From Rhizobium sp. NFR07 (GTDB lineage Bacteria > Pseudomonadota > Alphaproteobacteria > Rhizobiales > Rhizobiaceae), in assembly GCF_900111905.1 (NCBI RefSeq), contig NZ_FOKM01000009.1:1-64000 (forward strand): 64,000 nt of DNA, read 5' to 3'. A program made the translations under genes and the position numbers. Every line of letters begins with the position of its first letter. The stretch's first letter is position 1. The notes beneath the pieces were generated by a model. The model saw nothing but the letters and a program-made list of their open reading frames with translations, searched no databases and was not told the origin of the DNA. Shown one piece after another: positions 1 through 7,822 of the stretch.

Positions 1-289
1 CCCAATCGGCAATACTGCTCTTGTTGCGGATGTTGAAAACCGCCGCAGCCTGACGATGGGAAAGCCCATCTTCCCATATCCGATGAAGTACCGATAGCTT
101 GAACTCGGCATCGTAGCGGCTGAACTTCTTCTCCAGCCCCGAAAGACCGTGAGCCGCATGGATTGCCACCCACTTGCGAACCGTCGAATGATCAATCCCG
201 AACCGAGTGCCGATCGCACGGAAACCATCCGTACCACCCGCATAGGCAGACACCACCGACTGCTTGAACGATATGCTGTATCTAGACAT
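1..289 (-). CDS. IS3-family transposase OrfA (partial, C-terminus outside window)
   Basis: Starting at ATG 289 on the minus strand, about 96 residues are visible. They begin MSRYSISFKQSVVSAYAGG and contain two helix-turn-helix-like segments: one around GFRAIGTRFGIDHSTVRKW, and a second around GLSHRQAAAVFNIRNKSSI. This is the usual layout of the DNA-binding OrfA of IS3/IS150-group elements, where OrfA is joined to the OrfB integrase by a programmed frameshift. The frameshift site and OrfB lie beyond position 1, so intactness cannot be judged. Confidence 0.85.
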   Translation of the reverse strand, partial: MSRYSISFKQSVVSAYAGGTDGFRAIGTRFGIDHSTVRKWVAIHAAHGLSGLEKKFSRYDAEFKLSVLHRIWEDGLSHRQAAAVFNIRNKSSIADW

Positions 290-333
290 GCAAAACCCCG
301 AAAAGTTGGGTCCAACTTTCCGGGGTCAGTTCA
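1..333 (-). mobile_element. IS3-family insertion sequence, left end (cut by window edge)
   Basis: The minus strand reads from a terminus beginning TGAACTGACCCCGGAAAG at 333 into an OrfA-type transposase gene. A TG-start terminus with a GC-rich inverted repeat just ahead of orfA is typical of IS3-family ends. A strong dyad, with CCCCGAAAAGTTGG at 296-309 and CCAACTTTCCGGGG at 312-325, lies between the terminus and the orfA start. The rest of the element, including OrfB with the DDE domain, is outside the window. The exact terminus at 333 is inferred because the other end is not visible. Confidence 0.8.
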
Positions 334-337
334 TTTC

Positions 338-352
338 CGGCGGGCTTTTTTT
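338..352. terminator. Half of a rho-independent terminator next to the IS end
   Basis: Host DNA next to the IS terminus reads GGCGGGCTTTTTTT on the plus strand. Read from aatA on the minus strand it is an A-tract followed by GCCCGCC, the left arm of a bidirectional terminator. The matching arm is absent because the IS begins a few bases further on. The partner probably lies beyond the far IS end (inference). Confidence 0.5.
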
Positions 353-368
353 GTCTGGTTCGCGCTGC

Positions 369-1571
369 TTACTTGCAGGATGCGCAGAAGCGCTGGATGC
401 GCTTGCAGGCTTCCTCGAGCAGTTCCTCGGAAGTCGCATAGGAGATGCGGAAGTTCGGGCCGAGACCGAAGGCGGAACCGTGCACGACGGCAACGCCTTC
501 TGCTTCCAGAAGCTCGGAGACGAAATCCTCGTCCGTCTCGATGACTTTGCCCGTCGGCGTGGTCTTGCCGATGAGACCGGCGCAGGACGGGTAGACGTAG
601 AAGGCGCCTTCCGGCTTCGGGCACACGAGGCCGGTCGCCTGGTTGAGCATCGAGACGACCAGATCGCGGCGGCCTTCAAAGATCGCCTTGTTCTTGGTGA
701 CGAAATCCTGCGGGCCGTTCAGCGCTTCGACGGCGGCCCACTGGGCAATCGACGACGCGCCCGAGGTCTGCTGGCCCTGGATCATGTCCATAGCCTTGAT
801 CAGCTCGATCGGGCCTGCGGCATAACCGATACGCCAGCCGGTCATCGCATAGGCCTTGGAAACGCCGTTCATCGTCAGTGTGCGGTCGTAGAGCTTCGGC
901 TCGACCTCGACTGGAGTGGCGAACTTGAAGTCGCCGAAGGTCAGGTGCTCGTACATGTCGTCGGTCAGGATCCAGACATGCGGATGCTTGAGCAGAACGT
1001 CGGTAAGGGCCTTGAGCTCATCGGCGCTGTAGGCGGCACCCGTCGGGTTGGACGGCGAGTTGAACAGGAACCACTTGGCCTTCGGCGTGATGGCTGCTTC
1101 CAGTTCGGCAGCCGTCAGCTTGAAATTGTTTTCCTGCTTGGTGACGACCGGAACCGGCGTGCCGCCGCACAGTGCCACCATTTCCGGGTAGGAAACCCAG
1201 TAAGGAGCCGGGATGATGACTTCATCACCTGCATTAAGAGTTGCCATGAAGGCATTGAAAAGAATCTGCTTGCCGCCGGTACCGACGATCGTCTGCTCCG
1301 GCTTGTAGTCGAGGCCGTTCTCGCGCTTGAACTTTTCCGCAATCGCCTTGCGCAGTTCCGGAATACCGGAAACCGGCGTGTACTTCGTCTCGCCGCGATT
1401 GATGGCGTCGATGGCGGCCTGCTTGACGTTGTCCGGGGTGTCGAAATCCGGCTCGCCGGCGCCGAGGCCGATCACATCCCTGCCCTTCGCTTTGAGATCT
1501 CGCGCTTTCTGCGAGACTGCGATGGTGGCGGATGGCTTCACACGGGAAAGGGCATCGGCAAGAAAGGCCAT
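369..1571 (-). CDS. aatA: Aspartate aminotransferase (class I/II, subgroup Ib)
   Basis: This 400-residue, PLP-dependent cytosolic aminotransferase interconverts aspartate/2-oxoglutarate and oxaloacetate/glutamate. Visible landmarks are the N-terminal GAGEPDFDTP segment (about 38-47), the NSPSNPTG loop (171-178) whose Asn contacts PLP, DDMYEHL (204-210), and the Schiff-base lysine K239 in SKAYAMTGWR. An FRISYA segment near the C-terminus carries the carboxylate-binding Arg. The start at 1571 gives the family's usual length and is preceded by an AGGA-type ribosome site; a longer in-frame reading to 1841 adds an unrelated tail. It is monocistronic here. Its downstream terminator seems to have been split by the IS element. 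Confidence 0.93.
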   Translation of the reverse strand: MAFLADALSRVKPSATIAVSQKARDLKAKGRDVIGLGAGEPDFDTPDNVKQAAIDAINRGETKYTPVSGIPELRKAIAEKFKRENGLDYKPEQTIVGTGGKQILFNAFMATLNAGDEVIIPAPYWVSYPEMVALCGGTPVPVVTKQENNFKLTAAELEAAITPKAKWFLFNSPSNPTGAAYSADELKALTDVLLKHPHVWILTDDMYEHLTFGDFKFATPVEVEPKLYDRTLTMNGVSKAYAMTGWRIGYAAGPIELIKAMDMIQGQQTSGASSIAQWAAVEALNGPQDFVTKNKAIFEGRRDLVVSMLNQATGLVCPKPEGAFYVYPSCAGLIGKTTPTGKVIETDEDFVSELLEAEGVAVVHGSAFGLGPNFRISYATSEELLEEACKRIQRFCASCK

Positions 1572-2355
1572 ATCTATCGGTCCTGGAGGCTGTTGATCGG
1601 TGCGGACGCACGGGCGCATCCGCCGAACAAGCTGTATGTCGAATGACGCCCACCGTTTCAAGCGGAAAGCTTGAATAGTTTCCATCAAATTGGGTGATCG
1701 CATGGCGGATGGCTGGCGATTTTGATTACATTTGCACGCTTTTGCCTGCCCGGTCCCGCCATCGTGAACAAAGAATTGACGCCGTGCGAAGATTACCGTG
1801 ATGGTGGACCGCCAAGTACAAAGAGAAGAGCGAGAGAGCAACGCGACAGCATACGCGCTTTACCCTAAGCCGCCTGGGCTACAGTCGTCTAAGTTGCCGT
1901 CGGAGCGCATCGTCGAACGCCAATCCAATATGACACAACTGTAACTTTGGTGTCTCGGAACGGCACATTCCGCAATACAATCAATGATGGTTGTCGATAT
2001 ACTGTGGCCGCGCCATTGGCGTACGGGCGAAACGTCTTGCGTTTCAACGCCTTCACCCGATTCGATTTTTCAACCCATCGGCGCACCTTCGCAAAACTTT
2101 TTCTTGCCAATTTTCGATAAACACAGCAATCTGCCCACGTTCGGGCAATTTACGAGCATGGGAAGACCTATAAAAATGCGATCCGAAGGCGCCAAAACTT
2201 CGGGCGGGGAACTGGGGCAACGTTTTGAAACATTCCTTTATTCACCGCGGTAACACAGGGACCCTTTCTTAAAACTGCCTGCCGCCGCCCTTCGGGGCAA
2301 TACTATGTTGTGCTGTCCGCCGCTGAACACGGACAGAGAGAAAAGGACCTGCTGC
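1572..2355. other. Intergenic region between aatA and the cold-shock gene
   Basis: This 784-base stretch carries the divergent promoters of aatA and the cold-shock gene. I find no protein with recognisable similarity; short open frames look like composition artefacts. A dyad GAAACG-N5-CGTTTC lies at 2029-2045. The part just upstream of 2356 is probably the long 5' leader typical of cold-shock mRNAs (inference). The region is lower in GC than the flanking genes. Confidence 0.5.
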
Positions 2356-2571
2356 ATGGCCGAAACTGGCACTGTAAAATTTTTCAATACTGACAAGGGC
2401 TTCGGCTTCATTAAGCCAGATAATGGTGGCGCCGATATCTTCGTCCACATCTCCGCCGTACAGGCATCGGGCTTGTCCGGTCTGTCGGAAAACCAGAAGG
2501 TGAGCTTCGACACGGAGCCGGATCGCCGCGGTAAGGGCCCCAAGGCCGTTAACCTGCAGATTTCTGGCTAA
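2356..2571 (+). CDS. Cold-shock protein (CspA family)
   Basis: This 71-residue single cold-shock domain protein is a small OB-fold RNA/DNA chaperone. RNP1 is visible as KGFGFIKP (about 15-22) and RNP2 as DIFVHISAV (about 28-36). The length is typical for alphaproteobacterial Csp proteins. ATG at 2356 follows an AAAAGGA ribosome site. The gene stands alone with its own rho-independent terminator. Which of several rhizobial paralogues it is cannot be decided from the sequence, so no symbol is given. Confidence 0.95.
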   Translation: MAETGTVKFFNTDKGFGFIKPDNGGADIFVHISAVQASGLSGLSENQKVSFDTEPDRRGKGPKAVNLQISG

Positions 2572-2596
2572 GCCTCTGGCTTGACCCAAGTTGAAG

Positions 2597-2622
2597 CCCG
2601 GCAGATTTGCCGGGTTTTTTTA
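2597..2622 (+). terminator. Rho-independent terminator of the cold-shock gene
   Basis: CCCGGCA (2597-2603), a GATT loop and TGCCGGG (2608-2614) are followed by a run of T. It lies 26 bases after the stop codon. Confidence 0.9.
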
Positions 2623-2673
2623 TGCCTGCACGGTTCTTAATGCCTGTATTGTCCCGTTACGGGCAGGAAATGC

Positions 2674-2777
2674 TAGAGCATTTTCGCCTTTCTTCGAAAC
2701 GCGAAACTGCTCCATCTATCTGTTTCTACGCCATTCCGCATGCAAAACCGGTTTCCGCTTTTGCTGGAATTGCTCTA
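2674..2777. repeat. RIME1-type intergenic mosaic element
   Basis: This element of about 104 bases is bounded by TAGAGCA at 2674 and TGCTCTA ending at 2777. Inner arms include CGAAACGCGAAACTGCTCC and CAAAACCGGTTTCCGC. It matches my recollection of the RIME1 family (Rhizobium-specific intergenic mosaic elements), palindromic repeats scattered between genes in Rhizobium, Sinorhizobium and Agrobacterium. The terminal palindrome overlaps the end of the next minus-strand gene. Confidence 0.8.
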
Positions 2778-3422
2778 GAGCCCTTGAAGATAGGGATTGC
2801 CCCTGCGCTCGTCGCCGATCCGGCTGCCGGGGCCGTGGCCGCAGAGAAAGCCGACCTCGTCTCCGAGCGGCAGAACCTTGTCGCGGATCGATGCCAGCAG
2901 GGTCGCATGATCGCCGCCGGGCAGATCGGTGCGCCCGATTGACCCGTTGAACAGCACGTCGCCGAGATGGGCGAATTTCTGCAACGGATTGTAGAAGATG
3001 ACGTGGCCGGGCGCGTGGCCCGGGCAATGGTAGACTTCGAAGACATGGTCGCCGAAGGACACCGTGTCACCGTCGGCAAGCCAGCGATCGGGCACGAGAT
3101 TGTGCGCCTCCATGGCAACACCGAAGGACCGGGCCTGCATTTCGAGATTTTCCAGAAGCGGCAGGTCTGCTTCATGCGGTCCGATGACCCGGACATCCAG
3201 GGCGTCGCGAAGCTGGGAAGCGCCGCCGGCATGGTCGATATGACCATGGGTGATCCAGATTTCCTTGATCAACAGGTTGTTCTCGCGGATGGTCGCCTCG
3301 ATCACCGGCACGTCGCCACCCGGATCAATCACCACGCCTTCGCGGGTCTCGTCATCAAAAAGGATGGTGCAATTCTGCTGGAAGGGCGTGACGGGTATGA
3401 TCCCGGCTTGAAGTTTTCCCAT
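2775..3422 (-). CDS. Metallo-beta-lactamase-fold hydrolase, glyoxalase II-like
   Basis: The 215-residue protein carries the di-metal motif THGHIDH at 58-64, later histidines in CPGHAPGH (133-140), the metal-bridging Asp in LGDVLFNG, and a final His in CGHGPG (about 194-199). This pattern fits the small glyoxalase-II-like (YcbL/GloB-like) thioester hydrolases; the true substrate is unknown. The TAG stop at 2775-2777 coincides with the CTA of the terminal TGCTCTA of the RIME1 repeat, so the C-terminus is shared with the repeat boundary. It appears to be transcribed alone. Confidence 0.85.
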   Translation of the reverse strand: MGKLQAGIIPVTPFQQNCTILFDDETREGVVIDPGGDVPVIEATIRENNLLIKEIWITHGHIDHAGGASQLRDALDVRVIGPHEADLPLLENLEMQARSFGVAMEAHNLVPDRWLADGDTVSFGDHVFEVYHCPGHAPGHVIFYNPLQKFAHLGDVLFNGSIGRTDLPGGDHATLLASIRDKVLPLGDEVGFLCGHGPGSRIGDERRGNPYLQGL

Positions 3423-3487
3423 GGCCTCCGACTTTCGCGCGTGTTTCGCGGGATATAGCGCCTGATGGGAAAGAATGCAGCCCTAAA

Positions 3488-3673
3488 CTATTCGGCGGCG
3501 ACGGCCATGTAGCGGGCATCGGCGGCAACCGGCGGGGCAAGCGAAGCCGTGGCGATCAGAAATGCGCAGACCGCAAGCTTCAGGGTCAGGACGGTAACGA
3601 AGACGGCACGCAGTGGATGCGGCTTGGCTTCTTCGATCGTAATCGGCGGGATGGAAGAATAGGTCTCAGTCAT
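3488..3673 (-). CDS. Small single-pass membrane protein, function unknown
   Basis: This 61-residue frame starts with MTETYSSIPPITIEEAKPHP, followed by one hydrophobic helix at about 22-47 (VFVTVLTLKLAVCAFLIATA) and a short tail. The hydrophobicity and a plausible start upstream of the MBL gene make it likely real. No family is recognised. It is divergent from the petP-like operon across a 312-base gap. A longer in-frame extension to 4159 overlaps the MarR gene and is not believed. Confidence 0.55.
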   Translation of the reverse strand: MTETYSSIPPITIEEAKPHPLRAVFVTVLTLKLAVCAFLIATASLAPPVAADARYMAVAAE

Positions 3674-3985
3674 GGCGGGTGCTCTCCGATCTGTCTGGCG
3701 GTAATAATGAGTTTTCCGCCGGTAAGTTCCCGTCCTCGATCGGCATGAAGCTATATTGGAACTTGCTTGAGAAGCCGAATACTCTGATCGCGGGCCTCGG
3801 CTCATGTCATTTCGCCGAATGTCGCGCGTGCACGAGAAGATTGCCGACCGATCACGTTTCGTTGCCGGTTTGCGAACAAATTCTGTTGATTGTTCAAGCC
3901 GATCGCGCTTTATCGAGACCGAAGGATTACAATCGGTGGCGGTGAAACCCTGCCCTGACGTCTGGCCTGCAGAAAGGATTCGTAC
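3674..3985. other. Divergent promoter region between the small membrane protein and the MarR gene
   Basis: These 312 bases should contain both promoters. An open frame at 3679-3945 has no recognisable family and is probably chance. No clear operator was identified. Confidence 0.4.
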
Positions 3986-4501
3986 GTGTCTCGAGCAATG
4001 GCGGCCAAGCCCGTCAGGAAAGCCCAGCCTCCCATGCCGGCGGTCGATGAGAGCCGGATAGACTTCGAGACGATCGAGTTGTTCTTCTTCGCCTATCGTG
4101 ACTTCATCTCCGACCCCGACGCCATCCTTGCCGGGATAGGCATGGGCCGGGCACACCACCGCGTGGTATATTTCGTCAGCCGCCAGCCCGGGCTGATGGT
4201 GAGCGACCTCCTCGATATCCTGCAGATCACGAAGCAGAGCCTCTCACGCGTGCTGAAGCACCTGATCGAGGCAGGCTATATTCGCCAGATGGCGGGCGCC
4301 AAGGACCGGCGCGAGCGGCGCCTTTATCCCACGCTTGCTGGCCGCGAGCTCTCGCTTGCCCTATCTGAGCCGCAATCGCTGCGCATCGCCCATGCGATGG
4401 AAGGCCTGAAACCGGAAGCCCGTGAGGCCGTGAAACAGTTCCTGAAGCAGATGCGCGGCCGCGACGAAAGCCTGCCGCCCGTTCATGACGACGTGGAATA
4501 G
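3986..4501 (+). CDS. petP: MarR-family transcriptional regulator, PetP-like
   Basis: The 171-residue winged-helix regulator contains ELFFFAYRDFISDPDAIL (about 31-48), GRAHHRVVYFV, the recognition helix LLDILQITKQSLSRVLKHL and the wing AGAKDRRERRLYPT. This resembles PetP, the MarR-like partner of the response regulator PetR described in Rhodobacter capsulatus near petABC. The start is GTG 3986 because AAAGGA sits about 7 bases upstream; an internal ATG at 3998 is the alternative. The stop is 9 bases before the response regulator, so the two are very probably co-transcribed. The symbol rests on remembered similarity plus gene order. Confidence 0.8.
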   Translation: MSRAMAAKPVRKAQPPMPAVDESRIDFETIELFFFAYRDFISDPDAILAGIGMGRAHHRVVYFVSRQPGLMVSDLLDILQITKQSLSRVLKHLIEAGYIRQMAGAKDRRERRLYPTLAGRELSLALSEPQSLRIAHAMEGLKPEAREAVKQFLKQMRGRDESLPPVHDDVE

Positions 4502-4510
4502 GATGCCGCA

Positions 4511-5206
4511 ATGACGAAGACGCCACCATCCGACGACGCCCCTCACCTTCTGATCGTGGATGACGACAAGCGCATCCGCGACCTGCTGAACCGTTATCTG
4601 ACGGAACAGGGATTTCGCGTGACGATCGCCGCCGATGCCGCCGAGGCACGGCGCAAGCTCGAGGGCCTGTATTTCGACCTGATCATTCTCGACGTCATGA
4701 TGCCGGGCGAATCCGGCCTGTCGCTGACGAAGTCGCTCTACGAGAAAAAGACGATCCCCGTCATCCTGCTGACGGCCCGCGTCGAGGCAAACGCCCGCAT
4801 CGAGGGACTGGAAGCGGGTGCCGACGATTATCTGGCAAAACCCTTCGATCCGCGCGAACTCGTCCTGCGCATCAACAACATCCTGCGCCGCAGCGCGTCC
4901 GACACGCCGAAGATCGAACAGGTCATCTTCGGGCCGTTCACCTTCTCGATCTCCCGCAAGGAACTGCGCCGCGCGGCCGAAACCATTCGCCTCACCGATC
5001 GCGAGCAGGAAATCATGCTATTGTTCGCGACACGCGCCGGCGACACGATCCCGCGCCATGAACTGATTGGCGACGATTCCGATGTCGGCGAGCGGACGAT
5101 CGACGTGCAGATCAACCGCCTGCGCCGCAAGATCGAGGAGGATCCGGCAAACCCGGTCTATCTTCAAACGGTCCGCGGCATCGGCTATCGCCTGAGCATC
5201 GATTAA
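4511..5206 (+). CDS. petR: OmpR-family response regulator, PetR-like
   Basis: This 231-residue regulator has an N-terminal receiver domain (about 11-125) with acidic pair D18-D19, phosphoacceptor D61 in IILDVMMPG, and the conserved Lys in YLAKPFDP. A C-terminal winged helix (about 135-230) ends VRGIGYRLSID. It follows the MarR gene by 9 bases, the arrangement known for petP-petR in Rhodobacter, where PetR is needed for cytochrome bc1-dependent growth. Here a histidine kinase gene follows directly, giving a full two-component system. Targets in this organism are unknown. Confidence 0.88.
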   Translation: MTKTPPSDDAPHLLIVDDDKRIRDLLNRYLTEQGFRVTIAADAAEARRKLEGLYFDLIILDVMMPGESGLSLTKSLYEKKTIPVILLTARVEANARIEGLEAGADDYLAKPFDPRELVLRINNILRRSASDTPKIEQVIFGPFTFSISRKELRRAAETIRLTDREQEIMLLFATRAGDTIPRHELIGDDSDVGERTIDVQINRLRRKIEEDPANPVYLQTVRGIGYRLSID

Positions 5207-5233
5207 AAAGGTGGAGCGGCAGAGGAAGCGCCA

Positions 5234-6613
5234 ATGGCCCTTTTCGAAACGCTGAGACAGAACGTGGCCGCCGTCACCCTTCCGGGCTGGCGCCCGTTGA
5301 CGCGCTGGCTGCGCCGCCGCCTGCCGACGGGCCTTTATACCCGCTCACTGCTTATCGTCATTCTTCCCATGCTGCTGCTCCAGACCGTCGTCGCGGCGGT
5401 CTTCATGGAGCGCCACTGGCGCATCGTCACCGAGCGCCTGTCGGAAGGCACCGTCCGCGACATTGCCGGCATCATAGAGGTCATCCGCGCCTACCCGCAG
5501 GATGCCAATTACGAGAATATCACCCGGATCGCCGACCAGGCGCTGAGCCTGACGATCGCGGTCGAGGAACACGGCCAGTTGCCGCCGCCGCGGCCACGGC
5601 CCTTCTTCTCCATTCTCGACGATATCCTGTCCGACCAGATCACCCAGCAGATCCGCATGCCTTTCTGGCTCGACACGGTGGGCGACAGCCGGCTCGTGGA
5701 AATCCGCATAAAGCTGGACGAGCGGGTCCTGCGCGTCTTCGTCCGAAGAGGTTCGACCTACGCCTCCAACACCCACATATTCCTGGTGTGGATGGTCGGC
5801 ACCGCTTTCGTGCTCGTGCTTATCTCGATCCTTTTCCTGCGCGGGCAGATCCGTCCGATCCTGTCGCTCGCCAACGCCGCCGAGAGTTTCGGCAAGGGAC
5901 AGAAGAACGAGAGCTTTTCCCCCAAGGGGGCCGACGAGATCCGTCGCGCGGGTCTCGCCTTCATCCTGATGCGCGAGCGCATCGAGCGGCAGCTGGAACA
6001 GCGCACCGCCATGCTGGCCGGCATCAGCCACGACCTTCGCACCATCCTCACCCGCTTCAAGCTGCAGCTGGCGCTGGCCGGCGAAAAGCCGGAACTCAGC
6101 GGCATGACGGAGGATGTGAATGACATGCAGTCCATGCTCGAAGGCTATCTCGCCTTTGCCAAGGGCGAGGCCGAGGAGGATTTCGGCACGCTGCATCTGC
6201 GCGAGTTGCTGGAGCGTTTCCGCATCGATTTCGAATTGCGCGGCCGGCCGCTCACCTTCGAGATAGAGGGTGAGGACGAGATCGCCGTCAGGCCGAATGC
6301 CTTCACCCGGCTCGTCGGCAATCTCGTGTCCAACAGCGAGCGTTATGCCAAGACGCTTCACATCAATGCCCGTCACAGCGCCAAATGGCTGACACTGACG
6401 CTGGACGACGACGGCCCTGGCATCCCGGCAGAATCCCGCGAGGAAGTGTTCAAGCCGTTCTATCGGCTCGATGAGGCGCGCAACCTCGATTCCTCCGGCA
6501 CCGGCCTCGGCCTAGCGATCGCCCGCGACATCGCCCGCGCCCATGGCGGCAATGTCACCCTTGGAGAAAGCCCGAGCGGTGGTCTGCGGGCCGTCGTCCG
6601 CATCCCGGCATAG
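5234..6613 (+). CDS. Membrane sensor histidine kinase (EnvZ-like)
   Basis: The 459-residue kinase has a first membrane helix at about 37-58, a periplasmic loop of roughly 120 residues rich in Pro/Arg around PPPRPRPFFSILDD, and a second helix at about 180-203. HAMP, a DHp domain with H266 in GISHDLRTILTRF, and a C-terminal ATPase domain with NSERYAK, DDDGPGIP and TGLGLAIA boxes follow. ATG 5234 is preceded by GAGGAAG and lies 27 bases after the response regulator, so it is the likely cognate kinase. The signal sensed is unknown. Confidence 0.9.
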   Translation: MALFETLRQNVAAVTLPGWRPLTRWLRRRLPTGLYTRSLLIVILPMLLLQTVVAAVFMERHWRIVTERLSEGTVRDIAGIIEVIRAYPQDANYENITRIADQALSLTIAVEEHGQLPPPRPRPFFSILDDILSDQITQQIRMPFWLDTVGDSRLVEIRIKLDERVLRVFVRRGSTYASNTHIFLVWMVGTAFVLVLISILFLRGQIRPILSLANAAESFGKGQKNESFSPKGADEIRRAGLAFILMRERIERQLEQRTAMLAGISHDLRTILTRFKLQLALAGEKPELSGMTEDVNDMQSMLEGYLAFAKGEAEEDFGTLHLRELLERFRIDFELRGRPLTFEIEGEDEIAVRPNAFTRLVGNLVSNSERYAKTLHINARHSAKWLTLTLDDDGPGIPAESREEVFKPFYRLDEARNLDSSGTGLGLAIARDIARAHGGNVTLGESPSGGLRAVVRIPA

Positions 6614-6632
6614 TCCCAGCCCGCGGGAGGAA

Positions 6633-7694
6633 TCAGGCCTGGTCCTCCGTTCCGCTCTCGGCGCGATTGCGCAGGAGATCAAGCCTGATGAGGCTTTCCG
6701 CACAGCTGACGATGGCTTCCTCCCTTGATCGGGGAGCCCAGCCCAGCAGGCGTTCGGCCTTCCTGCCCGTTGCGTTCATGTCATAGCCGAGCAGTGGCAC
6801 GACCCCTTTGAGCTGCGCATTCGTCTCTGCCGCAATGCGAACCTGCTCGTCCGGCCAGACCTGTGTCGGCACGTTTTTGGCGGCTTCTCCGAGATGTTGC
6901 CGCAGCACGTCCGCGACCTCGATCATCCACATGGCCCTACCCGCCGTTGCGAGAAAGCGCTCTCCCTTTGCGGCGGGATCGATCATGGCGAGCAGATGCA
7001 GGTCCGCAACGTCGCGGACATCGACGCAGCAGGAATTGACGTTCACGCATCCCGGCTGGCCTTCGAGCATATTGACGATCAGCCGGATGGAATGGGAATA
7101 ATCGGCCCCTAGAGCCGGTCCATAAACCGCCACGGGATTGATTGCCGCAAGTTCCAGCCCATTGCCTTCCCGCGCGATGAAATCCCAGGCCGCCCGCTCC
7201 GCGAGCGTCTTCGACTTCTGGTAGGGAGCGACGTTGCTGTTGAGATCGCTCCAGTCTGTTTCGTCGAATGGCCTGCGATAGTCCGCTCCATGGCCCACAC
7301 CGATGGCGCCGAAGGCCGAGGTCAGCACGACCCGCTTGACGCCGGCGTCGCGCGCTGCCCGCAGCACCCTAAGGTTTCCGTTGACGGCCGGCTCGATCCA
7401 GTCTTCCTCGCGGGTCTGGCTGCCGGAAGGCGTGGGCGAAGCGCCATGCATCACATAGGTGCAACCGGCCGCTGCCTCCGCCCATCCGGCGTCATCGCCA
7501 AGGTCAGCGACAACGAACGACAGGCGATCGCCGGCCTCCACCCCGCCGACGCTCAGATGCTCGCGCACCTCCGTCTGCCGCCCGAGAGAACGGATTGTCG
7601 TGCGCACGCGATAGCCTTCGTTCAGCAGTGCCATCATGCAGTATTGCGCAATAAAGCCGGTGCCACCGGTCACGAGTACAAGATTATCGGTCAT
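6633..7694 (-). CDS. NAD(P)-dependent aldehyde/ketone reductase, extended SDR (dihydroflavonol reductase-like)
   Basis: This 353-residue Rossmann protein has the nucleotide-binding TGGTGFIA at 9-16, a catalytic Ser in LTSAFGA (about 126) and the YxxxK motif Y158-K162 in PYQKSKTL. The family (dihydroflavonol-4-reductase-like aldehyde reductases) reduces aldehydes or ketones with NADPH; the substrate here is unknown. The start at 7694 puts the glycine motif in its usual N-terminal place and removes a 26-residue upstream extension. It is divergent from an AraC regulator 128 bases away, which may control it. Confidence 0.85.
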   Translation of the reverse strand: MTDNLVLVTGGTGFIAQYCMMALLNEGYRVRTTIRSLGRQTEVREHLSVGGVEAGDRLSFVVADLGDDAGWAEAAAGCTYVMHGASPTPSGSQTREEDWIEPAVNGNLRVLRAARDAGVKRVVLTSAFGAIGVGHGADYRRPFDETDWSDLNSNVAPYQKSKTLAERAAWDFIAREGNGLELAAINPVAVYGPALGADYSHSIRLIVNMLEGQPGCVNVNSCCVDVRDVADLHLLAMIDPAAKGERFLATAGRAMWMIEVADVLRQHLGEAAKNVPTQVWPDEQVRIAAETNAQLKGVVPLLGYDMNATGRKAERLLGWAPRSREEAIVSCAESLIRLDLLRNRAESGTEDQA

Positions 7695-7822
7695 GTCACG
7701 CCTCAAACATAGGGAAGTCCGCGCCGCATGCGGTTGCAGGCGCTTGACGAGGCGAAAGCTATGGCGCGCCACCCGTACTGTGAATACTTGAAAATGCGCG
7801 TTACTTGCGCGAGAGTACGAAC

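Noticed and set aside
1889..2110. 73-residue basic open frame in the aatA-csp gap
   Set aside because: Low complexity, no ribosome site or family; more likely part of the regulatory region.
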